NCBI GenBank assembly: GCA_035578905.1
Contig: JAQJVL010000126.1
Span: forward strand, 1,579,987 to 1,643,986
From: Stictocephala bisonia
Lineage: Eukaryota > Arthropoda > Insecta > Hemiptera > Membracidae
Reading direction: 5' to 3'
DNA: 64,000 bases
The translations under genes and the position numbers were made by a program. Every line of letters starts with the position of its first letter. The stretch's first letter is position 1. The notes below the pieces were generated by a model. The model saw only the letters and a list, made by a program, of their open reading frames with translations. It was not told where the DNA came from and did not search any database. Positions 1 to 11,560 of this stretch are shown in pieces.

Positions 1-1915
1 TTTGGGTCTCTATACATCGTACTATTCTAGTTTGGGTCTTTATACATCGTACTATTCTAGTTTGGGTCCTTACACATCGTCTTAGCCTAGTTTGGGTCTC
101 TATACATCGTACTATTCTAGTTTGGGTTCTTACACATCGTCTTAGCCTAGTTTGGGTCTCTATACATCGTACTATTCTAGTTTGGGTCTTTATACATCCG
201 ACTATTCTAGTTTGGGTCCTTACACATCGTCTTAGCCTAGTTTGGGTCTCTATACATCGTACTATTCTAGTTTGGGTCCTTACACATCGTCTTAGCCTAG
301 TTTGGGTCTCTATACATCGTACTATTCTAGTTTGGGTCTTTATACATCGTACTATTCTAGTTTGGGTCCTTACACATCGTCTTAGCCTAGTTTGGGTCTC
401 TATACATCGTACTATACTAGTTTGGGTTCTTACACAACGTCTTAGCCTAGTTTGGGTCTCTATACATCGTACTATTCTAGTTTGGGTCTTTATACATCGT
501 ACTATTCTAGTTTGGGCCCTTACACATCGTCTTAGCCTAGTTTAGGTCTCAATACATCGTACTATTCTAGTTTGGGTCCTTATACATCGTCTTAGCCTAG
601 TTTGAGACCCTAAACATCGTCAGCTTAGTTTTGGTTCTTACTCACCGTCTTAGTTTTATTTGGGTCCTTACACATCGTCTTAGCCTAGTTTGGGTCTCTA
701 TACATCGTACTATTCTAGTTTGGGTCTTTATACATCGTACTATTCTAGTTTGGGTCCTTACACATCTTCTTAGCCTAGTTTGGGTCTCTATACATCGTAC
801 TATTCTAGTTTGGGTCTTTATACATCGTACTATTCTAGTTTGGGTCCTTACACATCGTCTTAGCCTAGTTTGGGTCTCTATACATCGTACTATTCTAGTT
901 TGGGTTCTTACACATCGTCTTAGCCTAGTTTGGGTCTCTATGCATCGTACTATTCTAGTTTGGGTCTTTATACATCGTACTATTCTAGTTTGGGTCCTTA
1001 CACATCGTCTTAGCCTAGTTTAGGTCTCAATACATCGTACTATTCTAGTTTGGGTCCTTATACATCGTCTTAGCCTAGTTTGAGACCCTAAACAACGTCA
1101 GCTTAGTTTTGGTTCTTACTCACCGTCTTAGTTTTATTTGGGTCCTTACACATCGTCTTAGCCTAGTTTGGGTCTCTATACATCGTACTATTCTAGTTTG
1201 GGTTCTTACACATCGTCTTAGCCTAGTTTGGGTCTCTATACATCGTACTATTCTAGTTTGGGTCTTTATACATCGTACTATTCTAGTTTGGGTCCTTACA
1301 CATCGTCTTAGCCTAGTTTGGGTCTCTATACATCGTACTATTCTAGTTTGGGTTCTTACACATCGTCTTAGCCTAGTTTGGGTCTCTATACATCGTACTA
1401 TTCTAGTTTGGGTCTTTATACATCGTACTATTCTAGTTTGGGTCCTTACACATCGTCTTAGCCTAGTTTGGGTCTCTATACATCGTACTATTCTAGTTTG
1501 GGTTCTTACACATCGTCTTAGCCTAGTTTGGGTCTCTATACATCGTACTATTCTAGTTTGGGTCTTTATACATCGTACTATTCTAGTTTGGGTCCTTACA
1601 CATCGTCTTAGCCTAGTTTAGGTCTCAATACATCGTACTATTCTAGTTTGGGTCCTTACACATCGTCTTAGCCTAGTTTAGGTCTCAATACATCGTACTA
1701 TTCTAGTTTGGGTCCTTATACATCGTCTTAGCCTAGTTTGAGACCCTAAACATCGTCAGCTTAGTTTTGGTTCTTACTCACCGTCTTAGTTTTATTTGGG
1801 TCCTTATACACAGTCCTATCTATTTTGGGTCTTTAAAAATCGTCTTAGCCTAATTTGGGTCCATGTACATTGCTCTGGCCTAACTTTGGCCCTTGTACAG
1901 AGCCCTAGCCTAGTC
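1..1915. repeat. 30-bp satellite with higher-order structure
   Basis: Tandem 30-bp units. Type A starts TTTGGGTCTC and ends CTATTCTAG. Type C has TCTT in place of TCTC. Type B starts TTTGGGTCCTTACAC and ends TTAGCCTAG. The usual order A-C-B-A-B makes a 150-bp higher-order repeat. A divergent block, marked by TTTGAGACCC then TTGGTTCTTACTCACC, recurs at about 541-658, 1018-1136 and 1678-1796 and shifts the phase by two bases. Copies decay from 1800 to 1915. The left edge of the window cuts the array. Long open frames here result from the period being divisible by three. Confidence 0.97.
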
Positions 1916-4704
1916 GAAATACTTACGACTCATATATCCCGTCACAAAGTATTCGAACAGTCTACCTAAACTGTCTCAGACACTGTAATTATGGCAATGT
2001 CTGGCACCTTTACCCCTGCAATCACTACATCTGATATTTACTTTTAAGTTTTGCTGCAGAGATGAGTGTTCCTAATAGTATGGTTGGACAAAGTATCTAA
2101 TACTTGTGGACGAAGTTAAACTGGTTAAGTAATTATATATGAATATTATATTTTAAATGAAAACACCCCGTTGTCGTTCTTATATGACAAAAATATGCAG
2201 TATGAGAGCAATATGCATATACATATATTGGTACTGAACAGTTTAAGGACGACAGTACCAAGAGGTTTTAAAAATAAAAGTAATAAATTCGTGAAAGCAT
2301 GGGCTACTAATTCTATAATATTCCAGATTTTCTACACAAGGAATATTCACCGTCATTACAATGCATACTAATTACTCTAAGCTCATTATGGTATCAGTCG
2401 ATAAATATTGGACACTATGTAATGGGTTAGTTTTAGCTGGGATTAGTTGCAAGCAAGGTGGGAGCTTCGTGTCCTGTGCTGTGTACAAAGTACATTGTAC
2501 ATACATATACTGACACCACTGTACCACTGCAATCACGAACATATTCTGCCAATTCAAGCGATAAATTTAAAACATCACATTTTGCGATAAAATACGTGTT
2601 TTCGTTATTTTACCTCTTTTATACGTGATATTTTAAATGTTCAATTACTGTAGGATAATGATATCTTTAAAATGATCAATATTACAAAATTAATAGGGGA
2701 TTTTCGCTAAACAAATATTCACTATTTCATAATTTATTCCTACATTATAATTCCAGCTGCGACTGATAATGGAAATGTAAACTTTTAAATGATAGGCTAT
2801 GTATTTTTATTAAATAATTAATGTTTAATTAAGCTCAGAGATCATATTATTATTATGCTACTATAATATAACGTGATGCTTCTCTCCGTTTCTTTGAAAC
2901 TAAAATTTGTTACCCGTGTTTAGGTTCTCCAAATTGGTTGATATTTTATTTATTTTATTATGATTAAGACATCGATCATCATAATATCACTGAACTGGGT
3001 TACGAAAGAATTTTATAGGAGTCCTTAAAACACCACTGTTGTTTAGAAAAGTTCATTAGTAATAGCCCAAATGCCAGAGTATATTCAGGACCGACATCCT
3101 TTCATGGAATCATGAAAAAAAGTACCCGACTAAAAATGTACCCGGGCAACATCTAAACGAGAGGCCTCGACTTCTCCACTATGTCCACGCCTTAATGATT
3201 GAGCGGACGTCATATCATTAGGTTATCATTACAAAACTAATAAAAAAGGCCAGTTATGAAGCTAGGAATTTGATTAAAGAAATATAAAATCGTCTCAAAA
3301 TGATATTACTGACATAACGGTAGAAATAACTCTTACAACAGAACTGACTTTATAACTTATCGAATTCCCACTCAGATATTACTGCTAAGAAAGATTAACC
3401 AGTCGCCATTTCTGATAGGGGGTTCTTTTGACTTGGAAGTTATGGCGTCTTATTCAGAAAAAATAGGTTTTAAAATGATGGGCAACTAATCTCAGCCTTG
3501 CATTTACACACACACATATATATATATATATTTTAATCATATTTACTATAAGTAAATTATTGAACAGAGTTAAATTACAGCTCCTAAATCAAAGTATTTT
3601 AAAATAAATAAACCTAAATAAAAAATATTGATATTAAATAAATTCTAAACATAAATGTCATTATTAGAAACTAATGTAAGATATAGAAACAAAAGAAGAT
3701 TGGTTACATTTGTGTAAAACATACTGTGATTCCAACTATTCCAAAAACTAAACCTATGTTACATCAAATGAAGAGTCTAAACTAGTTTTATATTGTTATT
3801 AACATTATATTATTGTATTTATCTCTCAGCCACTTTCTATGTGTTCAGTGCATTATGATTCACTCTTTCATTTTACATAAACTGACTGTAGTAAGTTCAA
3901 TTTTGAAAAATTAATGTTTTTTAGACGCCAAATCTTATAGATACTTAGGCACTTTGAAACGTTTGTTTTGACAGCTTAGAGAATTATTTTAACTCCTAGA
4001 GTTTAATTTGGCAGAAGTTTATATCATTCGTTAGGAAGCTGTAGCTTTTTGCTTTGCGGCCAAAAATATCACATCGATGTGAAGTGAAGGACGCTTTACT
4101 TCCTAGCTGCTTTAAATCAAGCTGAGTCACATGAGTGGAGCTTGTTATAAATGTGCATCCATTGTGACAAAGGCAAGGTTTTGCGTCGCGACACAAAAAT
4201 ATGTCAGGTTTACGCTTTTAAAAAGATTTACTGCTTGGCGGGCACGGTTGACCTACTTTAGGATTGGCAAAGTGGAGGCTTCGACACCGACACTGTCACT
4301 TCTTCGTGGCTCTCTGAGAAACTTAGGTTACCAACAGACTTCTCCTTCGTTCTTTGAGCTTAATGTTTGATTCTGTACTAAATGACACATTCCTCTCATG
4401 ATTTTCATTAGGGGAATGTCCCTCGGGATACTATAACCTTTCGTAATCTTGAAAGAATCAGTCCTTTGCGGTCTGACAAAATCCATCAAACTAGAATGAA
4501 CCAGGCATTCTCATAGCATGGAGATGGATTTAGAACTATTTAAAACCTGAAATCTGAAGCCCAACCCAACAAATATAGAAGAAACCTGATTTCATCTGAG
4601 TAAAAAACTTGATAATAAAATATTGAAAATCTTTTCCGATGGTGTTAGGCTGAAACACAATGAGCATGCACAACATAACCATCTGATCTCGATTTTAATG
4701 ATCC
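1916..4704. other. AT-rich unique sequence, no supported gene
   Basis: No recognisable gene. There is a short CA/TA run near 3510-3530. A block at 3120-3220 is richer in GC and contains GAGCGGACGTCAT with ATTA-type motifs on both sides. Stop-free frames stay below about 80 codons (for example 4131-4370, plus strand) and show no family signature. From about 4690 the sequence begins to resemble degenerate copies of the following 20-bp satellite. Confidence 0.6.
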
Positions 4705-6209
4705 ACACTGAGTTTTAACAATCTGCATTAGGGTTTAACAATCTACATTAGGGTTTAACAATCTACATTAGGGTTTAACAATCTACAATAGGGTTTAACA
4801 ATCTACAATAGGGTTTAACAATCTACAATAGGGTTTAACAATCTACAATAGGGTTTAACAATCTACATTAGGGTTTAACAATCTACATTAGGGTTTAACA
4901 ATCTACAATAGGGTTTAACAATCTACATTAGGGTTTAACAATCTACATTAGGGTTTAACAATCTACATTAGGGTTTAACAATCTACATTAGGGTTTAACA
5001 ATCTACATTAGGGTTTAACAATCTACATTAGGGTTTAACAATCTACATTAGGGTTTAACAATCTACAATAGGGTTTAACAATCTACATTAGGGTTTAACA
5101 ATCTATATTAGGGTTTAATAATCTACAATAGGGTTTAACAATCTACATTAGGTTTTAACAATCTATATTAGGGTTTAACAATCTACATTAGGGTTTAACA
5201 ATATACATTAGGGTTTAACAATCTATATTAGGGTTTAATAATCTACAATAGGGTTTAACAATCTACATTAGGTTTTAACAATCTATATTAGGGTTTAACA
5301 ATCTACATTAGGGTTTAACAATCTACATTAGGTTTTAACAATCTATATTAGGGTTTAATAATCTACAATAGGGTTTAACAATCTACATTAGGGTTTAACA
5401 ATCTACAATAGGGTTTAACAATCTACATTAGGGTTTAACAATCTACATTAGGGTTTAACAATCTACAATAGGGTTTAACAATCTACATTAGGTTTTAACA
5501 ATCTATATTAGGGTTTAACAATCTACAATAGGGTTTAACAATCTACATTAGGGTTTAACAATCTACATTAGGGTTTAACAATCTACATTAGGGTTTAACA
5601 ATCTACAATAGGGTTTAACAATCTACATTAGGGTTTAACAATCTACATTAGGGTTTAACAATCTACAATAGGGTTTAAAATCTACATTAGGGTTTAACAA
5701 TCTACAATAGGGTTTAACAATCTACATTAGGGTTTAACAATCTACATTAGGGTTTAACAATCTACATTAGGGTTTAACAATCTACATTAGGGTTTAACAA
5801 TCTACATTAGGGTTTAACAATCTACATTAGGGTTTAACAATCTACATTAGGGTTTAACAATCTACATTAGGGTTTAACAATCTACATTAGGGTTTAACAA
5901 TCTACAATAGGGTTTAACAATCTACATTAGGGTTTAACAATCTACATTAGGGTTTAACAATCTACATTAGGGTTTAACAATCTACAATAGGGTTTAACAA
6001 TCTACATTAGGGTTTAACAATCTACATTAGGGTTTAACAATCTACAATAGGGTTTAACAATCTACATTAGGTTTTAACAATCTATATTAGGGTTTAATAA
6101 TCTACATTAGGGTTTAACAATCCACATTAGGGTTTAACAATCTTTACTGGGTTTTAACAATTATTAATGAGTTTTAACTATCTACACTTTGTTTTGACCA
6201 TCTACATTG
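4705..6209. repeat. 20-bp satellite containing TTAGGGTTTA
   Basis: About 75 tandem copies of a 20-bp unit that reads GGGTTTAACAATCTACATTA, with a common variant ending ACAATA. Joined units contain TTAGGGTTTA, which resembles telomere repeats but is spaced by a constant AACAATCTACA. Variants with GGTTTTAACA and AATAATC recur in register near 5101, 5221 and 5341, giving a local 120-bp higher-order repeat. One base is lost near 5680, shifting the phase. Copies at both edges are degenerate while the core is homogeneous, as expected from unequal exchange. This is not the insect TTAGG telomere. Confidence 0.97.
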
Positions 6210-6217
6210 GATTTGAC

Positions 6218-6753
6218 GGTGGCACTCGAGGTGCGACATGGACTACCTGTGTTAATCCCAGCGACCCAAAGGGCCATAAAACTGGCACTCGAGGTGCGAC
6301 ATGCCACCTCAGGTAGCCCGGCGAAGGGTTGCGGGGTTGTAGACGCGCTCTCTCTCTGTGTCCATAAATATATATATATATTTTTTAATATATATGTTTG
6401 GAACTAAGCAACATTTTCTGTGAGGCTTTGAAACAACAAAATTGTTCGACTGTTGATTGATTTATTACGTGTATATTTTCAACCTAACCTAACCTAACCC
6501 ACCCGCCCACCTATACACGTACGGTGGTACTAACCCACCCGCCCACCTATACACGTACGGTGGTACTAACCCACCCGCCCACCTATACACGTACGGTGGT
6601 ACTAACCCACCCGCCCACCTATGCACGTACGGTGGTACTAACTCACCATGTCGCACCTCGAGTGTTAGTTTTGGGTTCTCTTTCACTGCATGTCGCACCT
6701 CGAGTGTCCAATTATGACCCTTAGGTAGTCCATGTCGCACCTCGGGTGCCCCC
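6218..6753. mobile_element. Non-autonomous DNA transposon with TIRs and 8-bp TSD
   Basis: A 536-bp insertion in the 20-bp satellite. Terminal inverted repeats at 6218-6247 and 6724-6753 match at 28 of 30 positions (left end GGTGGCACTCGAGG, right end inverted GGGGGCACCCGAGG). The 8-bp sequence GATTTGAC lies on both sides, at 6210-6217 and 6754-6761. Removing the element and one copy restores satellite sequence. The motif CTCGAGGTGCGACATG or its complement occurs five times as terminal and subterminal repeats (near 6224, 6285, 6651, 6690, 6731). The interior holds no transposase, only AT-rich DNA, a CCTAA run at 6484-6500 and a minisatellite. Eight-bp duplications are known for hAT, P and Merlin elements; the termini do not let me choose. 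Confidence 0.88.
6497..6645 (+). repeat. 36-bp minisatellite (CCCACCC...TACACGTAC), four copies
   Basis: Four nearly identical 36-bp units built from ACCCACCCGCCCACC and TATACACGTACGGTGGTAC. A short CCTAACCTAACCTAACCC run leads directly into it. Related arrays lie at 8757-8932, 9485-9695, 14577-14699, 54177-54355 and 54786-55458. This copy is carried inside the transposon at 6218-6753. Confidence 0.95.
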
Positions 6754-6761
6754 GATTTGAC

Positions 6762-7007
6762 AATCTACAATATTTAACTCTTTACAATGGGTTTTTACAT
6801 TCTACACTGCTTCTTAACTATCTAAACTGAGTTTTGATATTCTACAATTGGTCTCAATTATGTATTCTGGATTATATCAATATATAACGTGTTTTAACCG
6901 TCTGTAGTGGATTTTAACAATCGACGCAGAGTTTTAAATATCTATATTGGATTAAATCAATCTTCTCTAGATTTCAACCAACTGTAATGAATTTTAACCA
7001 TCTATAC
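6762..7007. repeat. Decayed right edge of the 20-bp satellite
   Basis: Right of the transposon the 20-bp periodicity continues as strongly diverged copies (AATCTACAATATTTAAC, then TTTACAATGGGTTTTTAC and similar). This mirrors the decay seen at 6140-6209, so the transposon landed within already degenerate satellite. Confidence 0.85.
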
Positions 7008-7110
7008 TCAGTCCAGAGGGATCCACAAAGGAATGGGATTCATGATTATTCCTTTGTAAATACTTTTGGTCTGATGATGGTAAAAGTGGTTTACTGAAAT
7101 TTATTAACAT
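7008..7110. mobile_element. MITE fragment, TCAGACCAGAGGGAT family
   Basis: An imperfect foldback: GTCCAGAGGGATCCACAAAGG at the left pairs with CCTTTGTAAATACTTTTGGTC to the right, followed by GATGATGGTAAAAGTGG and TTTACTGAAAT. These blocks are the inner arms of the MITE family seen at 38181, 58205, 59588 and 62634. The outer ends are missing or diverged. It lies against the decayed satellite. Confidence 0.65.
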
Positions 7111-8756
7111 AAAAACAGCACTGACGTAGACAGTAAACAAAAAAAGCTACCTTTTGTACTTATATATCGGAATAAATTTGAGATGATTGAGTTCACTTGT
7201 TTGTATACCAACAGGTAATGTGCTAATAAGGAAACTATTTGGGAAAAAACAGGAACGATATGAAGGAATCATTAGTGGTCACTAAATAGTTGTGCTTTAT
7301 TTTTTCCCCGATTTCTATTTTTATACTAGAATGTCAATCATTGTGTTACTATATTTATAGATAAGTTATAGTTTTCTGATTGAACTGTTTGACCTAAGCT
7401 CTCTACTTCTCTGCAAATTATTATAAAAAATGCAAGTTGTTATAAACATGTTTTATCACTGCAAAAAATACCAAGCCAAGCAATGTACACCTGTAGAACA
7501 ACAAGATATCCCTATCATCATTATTAACTGTGAAGTCTAAAAATAGACCTTTGAGATTACTTGGAATGACGTTGATGTGTAATGAGATAGTCGTTGAGGC
7601 ACGGCAGAGAGTCGGGACCTCGGGTTACCGCGGCACACGCGGTCTTAGCCTGCAGCTTGCACTTCTGCACGCTGTGACGTAATTGATGCATTTCTCCTCA
7701 GCTGGTTAGGGAGCTACCACAATTTGTCATTACTACAAACTCTCTATTAACTTGGAGAAGGCAGTGAGGATGGTTTGGGGAAACAGAAACGTTTGTATTC
7801 TCAATACAGTACTCTGGTCAGAAGATTTGCAAGTTCAGTTTTCTGAGTAACTGTGAAGGTTTTACCAACACAATAAGCAATGAGGGAATCTAGTGTTACA
7901 AAGTTTCTCCACAGAAAAGTACGATTATACTTAATCAACGTATGAGCCCAATTGGACTAAGTAAAGTTCATTCCAACATTGGTTTCATATGTTGGCCCTA
8001 TTTGAATGAGCGTTCTTCCTTTCACCAGACCAAATTGTACCGGATATCTTTTATGCTAACCTATTATCAACTTTCAAGTCAAATATTTTCCCCTTATATG
8101 TTGCAGTTTGAAATGCCAGCTGCTACTTTTACGTCTTTTTATAGCACAAATACATTTTTACCGTTTTGGACTTACTTCATAAAATTCTACAAATTTCTTT
8201 GTTGACCTATAAGAATGTGAATGCAGTTGTTAAAATATCTGCAGTCAAGATTCACAAAAATCTACACTTAGTTTTGTTAACCTAAAGCTCTTAACGTATG
8301 ATCATTAGTGTTATAAACTGTAGACCTATAAATCTGCAACCCAGGATTGTACATTATCTGGGATGTGAAGGCAGTACGGATACGTGAAAAATCACTCCAA
8401 AAATTTGTGTTTTTTACAATCCTGGGAATTCGCTCTTAACAGTCCAGATTAAAACACAGCACAATAAGTTTTCGAAGGACTTTTAATCACACACAAACCA
8501 CAAAAAACACTTGATAAAGTATTAAAAAGGCAACCTAGCGTGTTGGTTGGCCAAATCTACAGAGATTGAGGAGTCTTTGGTGACTGCTGAAATACATCGT
8601 TTTTTTGTTTTGTTTTTTTAACATATATACAACTATTAGAAACACGGGGAGGAGGAAGGGAATTTAGCGCTGTCTTCCTCACACGTTGTATCTATAAGTT
8701 CCTGGATGCTTCAGAGAGGCCGAAGAATCATTCGGTGGACGGAAATGTGGTATGAG
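7111..8756. other. Mostly unique AT-rich sequence, no supported gene
   Basis: Apart from the GC-richer islet at 7560-7740, I see no gene or repeat. A frame open over 7942-8205 (plus, 87 codons, rich in F, Y and S) has base composition like the surrounding DNA and no domain signature. Confidence 0.5.
7560..7740. other. GC/CpG-richer islet
   Basis: A block of higher GC in AT-rich surroundings. It contains the hairpin ACCGCGG-CA-CACGCGGT, a TGACGTAA motif (CRE-like) and TTTCTCCTCAG, which fits a splice acceptor. A short plus-strand frame runs from ATG 7575 to TAA 7680-7682 (35 codons) and matches nothing I recognise. It could be a regulatory block or part of an exon. Confidence 0.3.
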
Positions 8757-8932
8757 CCACCCGCACACCCATACACGTAAAGTGGTATTAACCCACCCAC
8801 CCATACACGTACAGTGGTATTGACCCACCCGCCCACTCATACACGTAAAGTGGTATTGCCCACCCACCCACCCATACACGTAAAGTGGTATTGCCAACCC
8901 ACCCACCCATACACGTACAGTGGTATTGACCT
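8757..8932 (+). repeat. 36-bp-family minisatellite, five degenerate copies
   Basis: Five units of 32-36 bp in the CCCACCC orientation with core TACACGTAMAGTGGTATT. Units differ in the number of ACCC steps and in GTAAAG versus GTACAG. Same family as 6497-6645. Confidence 0.93.
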
Positions 8933-9484
8933 GGTCTCTATCAACCAGGTAACGACTTAGGTGAATATTTCATTGATTTATATCACAGTAAGCTCAGGAA
9001 AATTTATAGGTTCAAATTCTTATCTGAAGGTAGAATGCAACTGTGAATCGAATAGAGATTAGCTCCACAAATCGATAACCTTTAACCTAATAAAAACCTT
9101 TCTACTAGCCGAATGAGATCATGTTTGAGTTCCCAGAAAATGTCAAACTTAATTACACATTACTTTACCGGCCAAGCAAAGAGGGTATACATACAATTAT
9201 TGAGTCACTACTTGGTCTAGTATTCAGGTAGAGTTAGCCTGAAACGCTTCAGAGTTTGTCTACCATAAGGAAATATATCTGAGTGAATAGGTTAGTTTAG
9301 TATCGACCAGAGACAATGAAGTGTCCATCTGAGGGTAGTGTAGATAACGAAGTTGTGCATCTATTAACCTAACTAGGTGTCGATTCGTTTGTAACATTAC
9401 TAAGCTGGTTTGCTAGAGGCATTGACCGGAGGGTTCCGACGTTAACAGATAACAGCGTCAAGTAACATCGAGCGTCAATGCCAC
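8933..9484. other. Unique sequence, nothing recognised
   Basis: About 550 bp between two minisatellite loci, with no open frame of note and no repeat I can identify. Confidence 0.5.
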
Positions 9485-9695
9485 TGTGACTCTATGGGTG
9501 AGCGGGTGGGTCAGTACCACTGTGACTTTATATGACTGGGTTGTCTAGTCAATCATTACCTCGTACGTGAATGGGTGGGTGGGTTATGAACTACTGTCCT
9601 TGTATGGATGGATCAATACTACTGTAGTACCTGTGTGGGTGGATGGGTGAGTTGATACTACTGTAGTACCTGTGTGGGTGGGCGAGTGGGTCATA
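9485..9695 (-). repeat. Degenerate 36-bp-family minisatellite, inverted
   Basis: Blocks of GGGTGGGT alternate with TACCACTGT or TACTACTGTAGTACCTGT. This is the complement of the CCCACCC minisatellite, strongly diverged and with variable spacing, so it is an older copy than 6497-6645. Confidence 0.75.
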
Positions 9696-10740
9696 GGTCG
9701 TTTCATTCTATTCTGAAAATCCTAGATAAAATGTTTTAAACCGCAGAGTGGAAGAACTAGGGATCTCGGCGTACTTCTCGCTCCCACGATCGTTTTGTGA
9801 GGCCTGGCTTGTACGCAGTCCTTATGACCTACGAGGGACACAATCTACGTCATCAGCTTGGCGACATAAAACTGTTGTTAAGTAAAAGTTATAGTTACAT
9901 ATACCACGTACCTGTATAGGTGGTTCGGAAGTCACCTTAACCAGTTCGTACGCAGGTTAAGTGTTAAAGAAGGATTCTTTGTCGTAACCTAACTTGGTGA
10001 AAAAGTATGACTTCTTTTAAATATTGAAAGTAGTGGTTCTAAGTGACAATAATGATTGAATATTTTTATTACATTTAGCAGGGACAGAAAACCTCCGATG
10101 AAAGACTGTGAGTGGAAAATGATATAAGTATTTATGTGCTTAGAACTACTGAAAAACGGGACTTAAGACGGTAAATAATAGAAGAACGGCTTTATGATCA
10201 CAATACTTTTGTGTGCACATTAATATTCAACCATCGTCAAATTAATTATTTTTTACGAAAGTTGGGAAGTTATACATCCAAAGAAAAAAAATGTTACATG
10301 ACTTTTCCTCACAAATACTAGTTAGTGCTTCGATTTTATGGAGATCTACTGGCTGATGGTTAATTTAGAATACATTTTTATGTAACTAAAAATTATTTTA
10401 CAGTTAGAGGATTTAATCAGAATGATATACATTAGAAATATTAAATACTAGTCATAACCTAGTTGGATTGTTAAAGTTCCTTTAGTAATCAGTATGAAAA
10501 TAAATCAGAATGACCAGAACTGATTCAAATTTGTTTTCGATTCAAATATGATACCCTCCATGTATTTTGTGTAACACTAATATTGCACGGTGTTTAACAG
10601 ATTACATGTAATGCTAATAAGAAGGTATTATTTCCTCTACAACTAGTTTTAGTTTCTATACTGCCTTAAAAAATATAAAAACTAATGTTGCATTCTCCTT
10701 AGCTAATAACTAAAACGAATGCAATCGTCAACTGTTAAAA
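9696..10740. other. Unique sequence with one short hairpin
   Basis: No gene recognised. At 9918-9937 AGGTG and CACCT flank the loop GTTCGGAAGT. A related hairpin with a compensated base pair lies at 36757-36778. The block 9770-9990 is richer in CpG (CGATCGTTTTGTGAGGCC, TTCGTACGCAGG) and may be part of a diverged interspersed repeat. Confidence 0.4.
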
Positions 10741-10882
10741 TAAAGTAAATGAAATGAAAACTTTTGAAATAGGCTAAGTAATAACACTGGATATTTATAT
10801 AACGTAGACAAGTTACATGCCGAGGTGTCACGAGCGCAGTGAGTGACGGGGTTGGCATGGAAGTGTAAGAGGTTCCCCCTTG
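10741..10882 (+). mobile_element. Helitron-like 3' end fragment
   Basis: Shares with 51386-51971 the block TTTTRAAATAGGCTAAGTAA and, after an internal deletion, ATGCCGAGG, GCGCAGTGAGTG and CGGGGTTGG. It ends with GGTTCCCCCTTG followed by T, a weak version of the Helitron end. The palindrome before the end is degraded, so it is probably an old, internally deleted copy. Confidence 0.55.
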
Positions 10883-11029
10883 TAATATTAATTAAATTTA
10901 GGTTTTAGTAAATGATTATTACGGTAGTTCAAAATTAATTTTCAGAATTGTTCAATTTAAACTCATTTCTAGCCATATAAAACCTCTTCTCTTAAAGGAA
11001 ATAAAATATTTTGTTGTGTTAGTAAGAAA

Positions 11030-11560
11030 TTAAATCTATCGAAGGAGGTTCAAATGATGTATTGGTCGGACATTGTAATCCACGTGTGAACCTGATGGCC
11101 ATAAATATTGAGATTCTCACGAGTTCAGCGACAGACTGTTTACTGTCAACCCCTCCCCAAACTATAGGTGTTACCTCTCTAATTGATGCTGCCATATTCC
11201 CGTTGCAAAACTTCCCCCCACATTATACTAATATTCTTTGTACGGCCGGTGTGCGGTCCCCCCCCCCTCTCACTTGCACGCCGAGATGCAGTTTGGTGCA
11301 GCGACTTGCATTAAGTGCATCTCCGTACATGCACTCACATTCGCGCGCATTTGGCTACTTCAAAAATGTCTCTGTTTCGTGCGCGTTCAAATTCTCTAAA
11401 ATTTCACCGCCTTGTTTAGATTGTCAAAAATGTGTTTTTCCAGTGCTGTACGGCTTAAAAAAGTGTGTTTTGTTAGTGTCGGTATCTTTTTATTCGGCCT
11501 CGCGTTCTGACGATATTTTAAAATAGATCCGCTACTCCGCGCAGGTCCACTGTTATTAAG
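11030..11560. other. CpG-rich islet with an uncharacterised open frame
   Basis: About 500 bp with elevated CpG (ACGGCCGGTGTGCGG, TTCGCGCGCATTTGG, CGTGCGCGTTC, CTCCGCGCAGG) and a C9 tract near 11262. A plus-strand frame is open over 11062-11526 (about 154 codons), but the first in-frame ATG is near 11095. The protein is rich in S, P, C and L with no domain I recognise. Homopolymer tracts make the frame doubtful. It could equally be a promoter or 5' untranslated region of a gene outside view. Confidence 0.3.

Noticed and set aside
631..1621. 130- and 170-codon frames with IHRTILVWV repeats
   Set aside because: 30-bp satellite read in a fixed frame; it ends where the divergent block shifts phase.
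4705..6209. True telomere
   Set aside because: The TTAGGGTTTA motif is separated by fixed non-telomeric sequence, the array is interstitial, and unique DNA lies on both sides.
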